Shown here piece after piece: positions 56,400 through 64,000 of a stretch of 64,000 nucleotides of DNA; positions within the stretch are counted from its first letter, which is position 1; every line of letters starts with the position of its first letter. Under the pieces are notes generated by a model. The model was given only the letters and a program-made list of their open reading frames with translations, did no database searches and was not told where the DNA came from. Source of the DNA: Prorocentrum cordatum (Eukaryota; Sar; Dinophyceae; Prorocentrales; Prorocentraceae); the NCBI GenBank assembly GCA_963575745.1, contig CAUYUJ010017918.1:143501-207500 (forward strand), given 5' to 3'. The position numbers and the translations under genes are program-made.

Positions 56400-56415
56400 G
56401 AGAAGGCTGATAACC
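56400..56415 (-). promoter_or_regulatory. Primer-binding-site candidate
   Basis: Directly inside the 5' LTR the minus strand reads GGTTATCAGCCTTCTC. The plus strand GGCTGATAACC could fold as an anticodon arm (GG, loop CTGATAA, CC, anticodon GAU), ending at the LTR edge as in Drosophila copia, which primes from a cut initiator-tRNA half. Alternatively it is a corrupted match to the 3' end of initiator Met tRNA (CTGATACCA). Confidence 0.45.
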
Positions 56416-56592
56416 TGTGTGAGGGGGAGGGGGACCGAAGGACCGAACCCACCCCCAAAGTGTCCGTAGGTAGACGTGATGAGGATGATGGTAGTTGTCC
56501 TCTTCACCCTCTGAGTACGAGTACCTGCATCCGAGCCGAAAGGGGCGATGGATATGAGCAAGATAGGAGGAAAGTAGGGGGATTCACACACA
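56416..56592 (-). repeat. 5' LTR, 177 bp
   Basis: Matches the 3' LTR with one mismatch at 56,498. Should contain the promoter; no clear TATA box is visible. Confidence 0.93.
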
Positions 56593-56597
56593 TCATC
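56593..56597. repeat. Target-site duplication TCATC (right)
   Basis: Partner of 49,537-49,541. Confidence 0.9.
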
Positions 56598-56709
56598 GGA
56601 GAACGACCCGAGTCCCGAAGCCGTGCGATAAACCACGGATCCTCACGGACCCACCACACCGTGTGGGCCCCCCACACCCCCGCGCATCGGCGCCGACGGG
56701 CGGCGCGGG

Positions 56710-56869
56710 TTAGGTCGGGCATGTCCCCCTACAGGCAGATTTGGAGGAACAATAAAAAATTGTCAAAACAAAATATCGAAAGTGGTCAAGAATAGTTGAA
56801 AAATCGTCCCCAGACAAATTGTTTATCGTTCTTGGATATTCCTCCTGTAGAGGGACAGGCCCGACCTAA
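56710..56869. mobile_element. MITE-like element of the TTAGGTCGGG family, copy 2
   Basis: 160 bp. Left end TTAGGTCGGGCATGTCCCCC; right end is the inverse of TTAGGTCGGGCCTGTCCCTC; TIR about 26 bp with two differences. Flanked by GGCGCGGG (56,702-56,709) and GGCGAGGG (56,870-56,877), an 8-bp duplication with one change. Interior is AT-rich and shares TTGTCAAAAC and TCGTCCC words with copy 1 at 15,275. Confidence 0.75.
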
Positions 56870-56877
56870 GGCGAGGG

Positions 56878-58010
56878 CGCTGTGGCGCCCGCGGGGCCGG
56901 TGGGCGGGCACGATGCCTGTGTCGATCACGCCCCTGCACGAGCCGTCCTGGCAGACGTCCTTCGCGGCCCAGGCACGGGTGGGGGAGAAGGCACTGCGCG
57001 ACGGCGGCCAAGGTTCGGAGACACCTCCTGGGAAGAATCTTCGTAAGAACGACCAGGCGGCTGAAAGCCCAACCCACGATTCAGCTGGACCAATTAGGTG
57101 GGATGAGACCTGATCGGATGGGACTCTGCCGGTTCAGGCTGGCTTTCCGACCATGGATCTGCTGGCGCCGATGCTGAATTGAACCTCCCAGGAAAAGCAT
57201 CCAGGGTCTTGCGCCTCGGGTCGTGTTTCTCCCATTGTTCTGAAGGACCACCATCACAGAAATAACTTTGAGCACCCGGAAAAGTGTCGAAGCAGTGTCT
57301 CCCAGGGCTCGACACGTAAACACCCTCTAGTTGTTTGGTACTTTCCTGGTGCTCGAATTTATTTCTGGAGGTCAAGGCTAAAGTGGGTTGGAGCATCATA
57401 AGCCTTAAGCCTCGGGATGGGGCGACATTTGGAGTCACCGCTCACGCAGGCAGGCGGCGAGGAAGGCCACGTGGTTACCGAGAGCCTCCACGCGCGACCT
57501 CGCGCGGGCAGCTTGCGCGCGAGTGTCCGCGCGGTCGACCCTGGCGTTCTACCTGGCCATCCAGCCTGCACACCCGCCCCTTTACTCCACCTCCACACGA
57601 TTCCCCTCGCCATCGACGCCGCCCTCCTCCCCTCCCAACCCCCCTGCCTCCCACCTGCTCCCTCCCAGTCCCTCCTGCGTGCACCAGTCTCCACTGCCAA
57701 CGTAGTGCTACTTATCTCCTCCCGCTCCCTCTGGCTCGTTCCGTCTTGCCTTCTCCCACCTCCCTCCTCCGACCACTTCCGGGGGGACGGGTCAAGAGGA
57801 GTTACCATCTGCCTCCTACTCCCCATCATCTCCATCATCTCCATCATCTGCATCCTCGTCGAAGTGTTCGTCTTCGTCCTCATCATCGTCATTTAGTCTT
57901 TCAAGGCACGAGCCCTGGAGCCTCCACCCCAAATGGTGCCCCCGAAACCTAAAGTCTAAGAGACACGCTCGCCGTCTCTATCTCTGCTCTCGGAAATGGA
58001 AGTTTGGGTC
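56878..58010. other. No gene recognised
   Basis: Mixed sequence; pyrimidine-rich from about 57,580. Frames on both strands lack recognisable domains. A short CATCTC run at 57,820-57,860. Confidence 0.5.
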
Positions 58011-58014
58011 GTCG

Positions 58015-58315
58015 CACTCCTCCTCTTCCTTCCTTGTCCTCCTCCTCCTCCTCCTCCTCCTCCCCCTCCTCCTCCACCTCCTCCTCCCAATGATTGCCCG
58101 CCCAGCGCGTTCCAGCGCCACGCCGCCGATGCGAACGGACAGGATCTGAACCTGCAATGGCCCCGAGGTGCCCAGCATGGAGGGGCATTCAGGAGGCGGA
58201 GGGGGGAAGGAGGGACAGGGAGGAGGAGGAGGAGGAGGAGGAGGAGGAGGAGGAGGAGGAGGAGGAGGAGGAGGACGAGGAGAAGGAGGAGGGGAAAGAG
58301 GAGGAGAAGGAGTAG
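58015..58315. repeat. Facing CCT and GGA microsatellites
   Basis: CCT run 58,018-58,085 and GGA run 58,210-58,315 are inverse copies about 125 bp apart, able in principle to pair as a long hairpin. Confidence 0.88.
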
Positions 58316-59097
58316 GATGAGGAGTGACAGAGAGGAAGGCGGAGAAAAGAGTGGCGCCACGCACCCGCACAACGGTGCGCAGGCAAACCCCTGCTTGCGC
58401 CAGGCGGTGCCGAGGAAGGAGGAAAGGGAGGAGGGAGGAGGTGGGACAGGAGGGGAGAGGAGGGAGAGGAGGAAGAGGACGACGCCGACGAAATGGGAGG
58501 AGGAGGGAACGGGCAGGAGACGAAGAGGGAGACGAGTAGGATGATGGATGGTTTGCGAGGGAGCAGAGGGAGGAATGGAATGGAATGGGTCCAATCGCGG
58601 TGCGATACAGGGAGCAGAGGAAGGAGGGAGAACGAGCGGAAGCGGAAGCGGAAACGGCCAAAGTGGGCGTACCTGCAAAGCGGGCAAGCGGACGCGTTGG
58701 TCCGCAAGCCCTCGGCAAACAAGCCGGTGAAACAGAGCACAGAAGATGCTGCACAGAACGATGGATGATGTGACAAATGAATATTTGCATTGCGCCCCCA
58801 TGCCCTCGCACAGACATGTAGCATCCACAAAAACAATCATTCAACGTGAAAATAATCGACACACTCTGATTCATGTGTGCCCCAACGTTGTTGTCATGCG
58901 CGAGATCTTCCCACGAACGCCACTGCTTCAACTCTGCGAACATGCAAAATTCATCCTCCCATAGGGCAACACGACCAGGTCTGCATCGAAACGGTCGTTC
59001 GCGTGACTTTTAAAGCTGTTTTCCACCAGGCAGCGTTTCCCCAATACGTGGTGCGCTTGGTCCAACTGGATGCATCCACTCCGGCAATACATCCAAC
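58316..59097. other. No gene recognised
   Basis: Purine-rich to about 58,660, then mixed sequence. Nothing named. Confidence 0.5.
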
Positions 59098-59740
59098 CCA
59101 TTCCAATCCCACCAGCCCTCTGGGCGTCGGTGGTTTAGAGCGTTTCCTCTTCCACCCCTCCTTTTTCCCCTTCGGGGAGGGGTTTATCACTGTTCCCTAT
59201 TAGTAAACACCCCCTCCCCCTGGCGACTGGGGGGGCAACCCGACTCCATGCCCCCCCCCCATCCCTTGTAAAAAACTATACAAAACACACTCTGCCTCAA
59301 ACTTCTGAACATGCGCAGCCGACCCGATGCGGCCCCCCCCACCCGTCCCTGTCAAAACATAATACAGAGTACACTTGGCGGCGGCGGCGGCGGGCAGCGG
59401 CGGCGGTTTGGCGGCGGCGGCGGCGGAGGCAGCGGCGGCGGATTGGCCCCCAGTTGCCCCCCATCACAAGGCGACTGCTGAATATGCTGAGGCTCGGGCC
59501 AGACTCGGGTGCTACGTATGTGTTGGGAGGGCGAGTGGGCGTCAGCGAGACGGCTTGCGGGCGGGGAGGGGGTAACTTGATCCCTCCCCCTACTCCCTCC
59601 CCTGGACCTGGACGGGGGAGTCCGCGGGTCGTTAGGGCGTCCAAAATGGCCTCGGCGAGGGAGCCCAAACCACTGATTTTACCAAGGTGTTGGCCCCTGT
59701 TGGGCCTCCTGGGGGGGCAGCGGTAATTCCCAAGCCCCTT
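59098..59740 (+). mobile_element. Dispersed repeat with GGC core, copy 2
   Basis: Second copy of the repeat at 21,948-22,770. Shares the same ordered words, the GGC microsatellite (59,377-59,448, shorter here) and the transition into a CCAAGAGGCCCC array. Two copies plus a fragment at 16.16 kb show it is a genuine family. Confidence 0.75.
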
Positions 59741-59754
59741 TTCTTTGATAGGTC

Positions 59755-59935
59755 TCCTCCAAAATGGCCCCAAGAAGCGCCCAGGGGGCTCCAACAGGAG
59801 GCCCCCAAAAGACCCCCAAGAGGCCCCAAAAGACCCCCAAGAGACCCCCAAGAGGCCCCCCGAGATACGCAAGAGGCCCCCAGGACCGCCAAGAGGCCCC
59901 AAAGACGGCCCAAGAGGCCCCCAAGCTCGCCATTG
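59755..59935 (+). repeat. CCCCCAAGAGGCCCC array
   Basis: Same word family as elsewhere; sits at the same place relative to the dispersed repeat as at 22,775. Confidence 0.8.
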
Positions 59936-59936
59936 T

Positions 59937-60235
59937 CCTCCTCCTCCTCCTCCTCCTCCTCCTCCTCCTCCTCCTCCTCCTCCTCCTCCTCTTTTTTTCC
60001 TCCTCCCTCCTCCCCCTCCCTCTCCTCCTCCTCCTCCTCCTCCTCCTCCTCCTCCTCCTCATCATCATCATCATCATCAGCATCATTGTCCTTCTCCTCC
60101 TTCTCGTCCTCCACATCCTCGCCCTCCTCCATTTCCTCCTGCTCATATTCCTCCTCCTCTTCCTCCTCCCCCTCCTCCTCCTGCTCCTCCTCCAGCTCCT
60201 CCTCTTCTTCCTCCTACTCCGACGACGACGACTCC
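59937..60235 (+). repeat. CCT microsatellite with short CAT block
   Basis: CCT run (59,937-60,060), CAT/CAG block (60,060-60,085), then degenerate CCT/CTT to 60,235. Confidence 0.93.
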
Positions 60236-60335
60236 TACATCCTCCCCCTCTTGGGTTATATGGCGGCTTACCCCGCTTTTTCGTTTTCTGCATACTCCCC
60301 CGCTTCCCTCATCACCTCCACTCTCTTGGGTTTCA

Positions 60336-60369
60336 GTTCTGGACGGGTTGGTGGGGATACGCGAAGCGT
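60336..60369 (-). other. LINE 3' tail with hairpin
   Basis: Directly after the RT stop TAA (60,372-60,370) the minus strand forms ACGC-TTC-GCGT (60,369-60,359) then ATCCCCACCAACCCGTCCAG. The same arrangement, stop codon then hairpin then AACCCCACCAG, is at 24,028-24,004. In stringent LINEs a 3' stem-loop is what the RT recognises; that role is inferred here. Confidence 0.6.
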
Positions 60370-61640
60370 TTAGAACTCGGCCCGAAGTTGGCGGTCAACC
60401 CAGCGCGGCATTCCAGCCTTCCTCGCTTTGTCTTCGGCGATCTTGGTAACTCGGCGTACCCACGATGTGTACTCCTCATCAGGCCTTGTGCCGGGCCCGA
60501 CCATGCGTCGTAACATTGATCTCTGCGTGCTTCGAAGTTGCCTCTTCTGGGCTACAGTCAGCTTCCACGACTCGCAGCACCAGAGCACAACTTTCGAGAG
60601 CGTCGCGTGGAAAAGTCGGAGGCGTTTCTGTTCCGATGTGATTTCTTTCGGAAGCTAACAGCAAGACTTGAAAACGTGGCCCATCGGGACCGGATGCGCG
60701 CCTCGAGCTCGGTCGTGGTCTGGGCAATCATGGCACCGACCACTTCGAAATCATCACAGCACCTGCATACCAGCCGCGTGTTTTCTAGCGACGGTCACGC
60801 GGGTGCTGGCAAGAACTGTCTTCCCAGAGCATTACACCATACAGTTGTCAGCGTTCAAAATACAGCCGGCGTTTGCCAGCTGTGCTGTAACAGCCAAACA
60901 TCCTAAACAGCGCTTGCCGTGATCGCGCGATTCGCGTTGTGTCATCCGCGAGCATTCCGTGGGTGAGCCTGTTTTTATCGTTCACGTCGCTCTCAACGAC
61001 AGTTTCGTTATTCTTTCCGTTTCCATTCTAGCTCGAGGGTGCCCGTCGTCTCCTGGAACGCATTCGCGAAGAGCGCTGGCGACAGAACGCCCCCTTGACG
61101 GACACCTCGCAGTATGCCGAAATACCTGCTGCGGGTATTACTGCCCAGCTGTCTATGCGCATGCTGCTGTGTGCATGGATCTTGAATCGCGTGCAAACCG
61201 TTTTCTGGAACACCCACTGCCCGCAGGCCCGCGAACACAATTGAATGCACGATGCTGTCGAGGTCCTTAAGTCGATTGACGCCACCCAAACAGTCTCACC
61301 CCATTCGACGCCCTTCTCCCCAACCGTGCGCGATCAATGCACAAAATCTTCACATTTATACCCGCGCCTGAAGCCCATGTCCTCTGGTGTTCGGGGCGCT
61401 TCCAGCAAGGCACTGAAGCGGCGAACCAAAACAGAGCTGCGCAATTTGCACAATACTGGAATTGTTGCTACGAGGCGGTCGTGTTTCGGAAGGGACGCAC
61501 CTCCATTCTTAAATCAGACTACAATCTTGGATATGCTCAATTATGCGGGCGGCTTGGCCTCTCCATTCAAAAGCACGCGACATACGTCTGCGATCGCCGC
61601 GGCTGTGCGAGGCCGCCCTTGGCGATCGTGCGTGGCTGTG
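60370..61640 (-). pseudogene. LINE reverse transcriptase relic (third RT, EEP-type LINE)
   Basis: Read right to left: SISKIVV-stop-FKNGGASLPKHDRLVATIPV (61,540-61,450, the fingers segment before motif A), then GFRRGYKCEDFVH and a stop at 61,336-61,334; EWGETVWVASIDL (about 61,305-61,268), where motif A starts and the frame slips by a base into LKDLDSIVHSIVFAGL; RGVRQGGVLSPALFANAF (about 61,118-61,065, the palm motif B); NRLTHGMLADDTTRIARS (about 60,975-60,920), where LADD replaces YADD; and a C-terminal CCESWKLTVAQKRQLRSTQR through MVGPGTRPDEEY to the stop at 60,370. At least three stops and two frameshifts. Order and content fit a dinoflagellate LINE. Not functional. Confidence 0.8.
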
Positions 61641-61945
61641 CTAGATTGCTCTGACTCCGTGGATACCCCTGGACACCTGGGAATTATTTGGCAAGGAGCC
61701 CGTCGCGATTAAGTCGCCAAGTCGGCTGTTTCGTTTTTCCCGGAAGTTCTGACGCGCAGCCCGAATCAGGAGGAAGGATAGCGTAACGATTGCGATCCTC
61801 CATGTTGTTCGCTTGATTTCGCAACTGTCGTAAAGATGCGATGCGTTCTGCATTGGTCGGCGCCTTGGTCGGCGGCGCGGCTGCCCCGCCACATTCCGAG
61901 GCCGCGTGCAATATTATCTCCGTCGCCGCTGCGACGTCCCTGTAG
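61641..61945 (-). other. Linker of the LINE between endonuclease and RT
   Basis: Minus frame reads NAERIASLRQLRNQANNMEDR (about 61,845-61,780), a basic helical stretch as expected between endonuclease and RT. Confidence 0.45.
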
Positions 61946-62773
61946 CGCCCCTATAAATAATGTTGCCGTTCATGGTATTCGTTTCAGGAACTTGGGAAAT
62001 CTATCCCCCCCTGCCTTTTTCGGTGTCGATTTGTTCTTCTCCAGGGCGGTTTCCAAAATCTGCCCAGTTTGCTCGGTGATCTGCGCTTTGCGTGAAAGCT
62101 GATATAGTGCGCGTGTTGTTTTGTTTTTTTTGTTTTTGTTTTCAATTCTGTCCGAAATCAATATTCTGCAAAGCTATAGTCAATGTGTTGTTCCTCTCCG
62201 CTGCTCCACATCTGTTGTGTTCACCTGTCTTGCGATCCCTTCTGGAAGAACGCATCAGCTGCTGCACGACCACACCCGTCCAACCGCGCCAAGACCTGGC
62301 GCCCCCGTGGACATGCTGCCCCCGACGCAAACATCCCAATGTTCCCTGGATTGCCGGCGTCAGATCGCAAACCCAAAACAGCAGTCGCATCCACTCCAAG
62401 GACTGTTCTTCTTAATTTGCGTCGCGCAGGCAACGCGGCAGGGCACGCTTCCAACGACGACCTGTACTCAGAATCTGAACGGCCCGCGCGCGACAAATGG
62501 GCCGGCATTGTTCTCCGTCTCCCCTTCGCCCAAGAAAAATTCACATACGTAACGCGACCTCCTTAAATGAAATCAAAAAACTTCAAACTCTTGCACAATG
62601 GACCGGTTAATTAAGATACAAATGCTCCTCGGCCTCCCCCCGAACGCTGCCACGCACCACTGATGACCTCCCATAACTAGCTCTTTGCTCGGTGATTCTT
62701 GGAGGGGGCCATCTTGAATCAAAAGGACATCCCAAGCAATATCCGAATGCGATACACTAGCCAAGAAATTCAT
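61946..62773 (-). pseudogene. EEP (APE-type) endonuclease domain of the same LINE
   Basis: Would nick target DNA to start reverse transcription. Right to left: SDIAWDVLLIQDGPLQES (about 62,750-62,695), with Asp where the catalytic Glu of LLLQE is expected; SICILINRSIVQEF; SRAGRSDSEYRSSLEACPAA (about 62,487-62,425); VLGVDATAVLGLRSDAGNPG (about 62,397-62,338, the V-D-x-N loop with Thr in place of Asn); FASGAACPRGRQVLARLDGC; and remnants of HIDYSFAE (about 62,180) and ADHRANWADF (about 62,075), the SDH end motif. Spread over several frames. Confidence 0.72.
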
Positions 62774-63149
62774 GAATTAGTTTTCGCTCGTGCCAGCCGC
62801 GTTCTAAGAAATAGCATGCATAACGTGATGCCCCAACAGGTTTCCTGATTGAACCACCGTTTTGTTGCGTGCTGCCACGTTGCCTCTCCCGTTCCAGTGA
62901 CCACGCAAGCGTAATGTGCCCCCCTGCTGGCCGGAGCCCGCAAGTTGTAAGCAGTAAGGCGCATCGCCATCTGCTCGAACATACTGTCCAAGTCCGCCGC
63001 CCGCACTCGCAGTCCCCGTTTGATGATATTTGTGCTGCGTCGTTACGCCGCGCAGCGTTGCGACTGGAAAATCACAAGGTGCTTCCCTATAACAACTTCG
63101 CCCGCCTCCCATTGACACCTCAACTGAAGGCCCAATCGTTCTCTGTGCT
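62774..63149 (-). other. Junction of ORF1 and endonuclease, decayed
   Basis: Overlapping minus frames; one (63,006-62,770) reads MAMRLTAYNLRAPASRGAHY, which may be the start of the endonuclease domain. Confidence 0.4.
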
Positions 63150-64000
63150 TCCCTTCGCTCGTCGTCCTCGTCTTCCATACCCCTTTGCTTATTCCATTCC
63201 TTCATGTACTGCTCCACGCCATCCTTCACCTCCCCTCCTTCGTTCTCATAATGCCAGATTCCGCCATCCACCCATGCGATCTTATTCCTCCTCAATTCCA
63301 CGGCATGGCTCCTCCAGGGAATCTTGCTATCCTTCATGTTGTGGCCCTTCTTGTCGTGGAATTGATGCTTTACTTGTCCAGCCTGCTTGTCCACCACTCG
63401 CTTCTTCAGGCCGTCATTGCATATGAACCCCATCGGCTCCCATGTGGACTAAGTATGCTTAATCGTATTGGCCTTCTTGAGAAAACCGATCTTCGCAACG
63501 ACAATGTGAAACTGGATGGCACCAAACTTAGGACGGGCCCCCACATACACATATATCATCAGATTTACTATGCCACCGCAAAGTCTTAATCACATCCGCC
63601 AATTATGTCACGATGTTGTCCCCATCTTGCTCCTCCTTCAAGCCACTCACGACCACCGGCGGGTTCCAGGACTGCTGATAATCGTTTTCGTCCTCATGTT
63701 CGGCTCGTTGGGGTTTACGTTATGGCTGTCTACCTTGAATGCTACTGAATGCCAATTTGATCTCATGTACGTCTTGTTCGATTGCATCGTCCTTTTCCGT
63801 TAACGTGATGGTGTCACCCTTCATCGTCGTCACCTCCCCATGGCCCTCTCGGTCGTATCCTTCGTCAATCTGTTCATCATTGGACAAGCTCTCTCCTTTG
63901 TGCGTTTTCGACTTTGCCAAGGCCAGAACTTCTCTCTGCTGACTTCTCACGCTTATGTCAATGAACCAACGGTGCGCTAGCTGTAAGACCTGGGGCGAGA
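63150..64000 (-). pseudogene. LINE ORF1 C-terminal part, runs off the window
   Basis: Upstream of the endonuclease on -: a charged helical region with SKTHKGESLSNDEQIDEGYD and EKDDAIEQDVHEIKLAFSS (63,910-63,730); a segment WNPPVVVSGLKEEQDGDNIV (about 63,675-63,615) that resembles the strand-loop-helix of LINE ORF1 RRM-like domains; and RNKIAWVDGGIWHYENEGGE then QYMKEWNKQRG (about 63,290-63,180), which I associate with the end of dinoflagellate LINE ORF1. Broken by stops near 63,612 and 63,535 and by frame changes. The N-terminus lies beyond base 64,000. Confidence 0.55.

Larger units (their letters stand above)
49542..56592 (-). mobile_element. LTR retrotransposon, Gag-protease only (7,051 bp)
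   Basis: Complete structure: 5-bp target duplication, two 177-bp LTRs, a primer-site candidate next to the 5' LTR (right end, since the element is on -), one long Gag-protease frame, a non-coding 3' region of about 0.9 kb and a G-rich tract next to the 3' LTR. The protease order and DSGSAHHI motif fit the Ty1/copia group. Integrase, reverse transcriptase and RNase H are absent, and there is no room for them, so it should be non-autonomous and rely on pol from relatives. LTRs differ at one base in 177 (C at 49,624, T at 56,498), so the insertion is recent or recently converted. Confidence 0.9.

Overview
The window reads as nuclear DNA of a large, repeat-choked protist genome, most likely a dinoflagellate; Prorocentrum or Polarella types are my best guess. 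The evidence is the kind of retroelements (LINE-like reverse transcriptases with an in-line RNase H and C-terminal Cys cluster, LINEs with an EEP endonuclease, a copia-like Gag with CCCH fingers), high GC with megabase-genome style microsatellites, and the near absence of ordinary genes. No bacterial operon, rRNA, tRNA or CRISPR array is visible. Almost every long open frame comes from low-complexity DNA and is not a gene.

Layout. 1-5.7 kb: the 3' part of a LINE-like RT pseudogene on + whose RNase H domain is cut in two by two tandem terminal-inverted-repeat (TIR) elements (1531-4775) flanked by an 8-bp target duplication; the second copy has swollen with about 2.1 kb of AATGGN hexamers. 5.8-10 kb: long CCT, CAT/CAG, GGA and GTT microsatellites. 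10.0-10.8 kb: a satellite of about 104 bp, present again inverted at 32.26-33.1 kb. 11-16 kb: a 28-bp motif cluster, a SINE-like element and three small foldback (MITE-like) elements. 17-18.8 kb: old copies of the satellite that dominates 34.8-43.3 kb. 19-29 kb: GC-rich mosaic of reused modules, a dispersed repeat, a second RT relic on - (24.9-25.6 kb) and two weak coding candidates. 29-34.6 kb: CAT microsatellite, a 21-bp minisatellite, two more SINE-like copies, and a coiled-coil ORF1-like pseudogene on -. 34.8-43.3 kb: a higher-order satellite of about 570 bp built from three diverged monomers, interrupted by a precisely inserted 1.7-kb block that itself carries a 159-bp array. 44-48.6 kb: microsatellites, palindromes and three more foldback elements.

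49,542-56,592 holds the best-preserved element: an LTR retrotransposon on - with 177-bp LTRs differing at one base, a TCATC target duplication and one intact 1,911-codon Gag-protease frame, but no integrase or reverse transcriptase. 59.1-60.3 kb is a second copy of the dispersed repeat at 22 kb. 60.34-64 kb is a decayed but nearly full LINE on -: ORF1 C-terminus, EEP endonuclease, reverse transcriptase, and a stop codon followed at once by a small conserved hairpin tail.

The parts do not form a pathway. They record layers of mobile elements: autonomous LINEs (now dead here), a non-autonomous LTR element that would need pol supplied by relatives, small non-autonomous TIR elements with 8-bp duplications, and tandem arrays, some of which seem to have moved with or inside mobile DNA.
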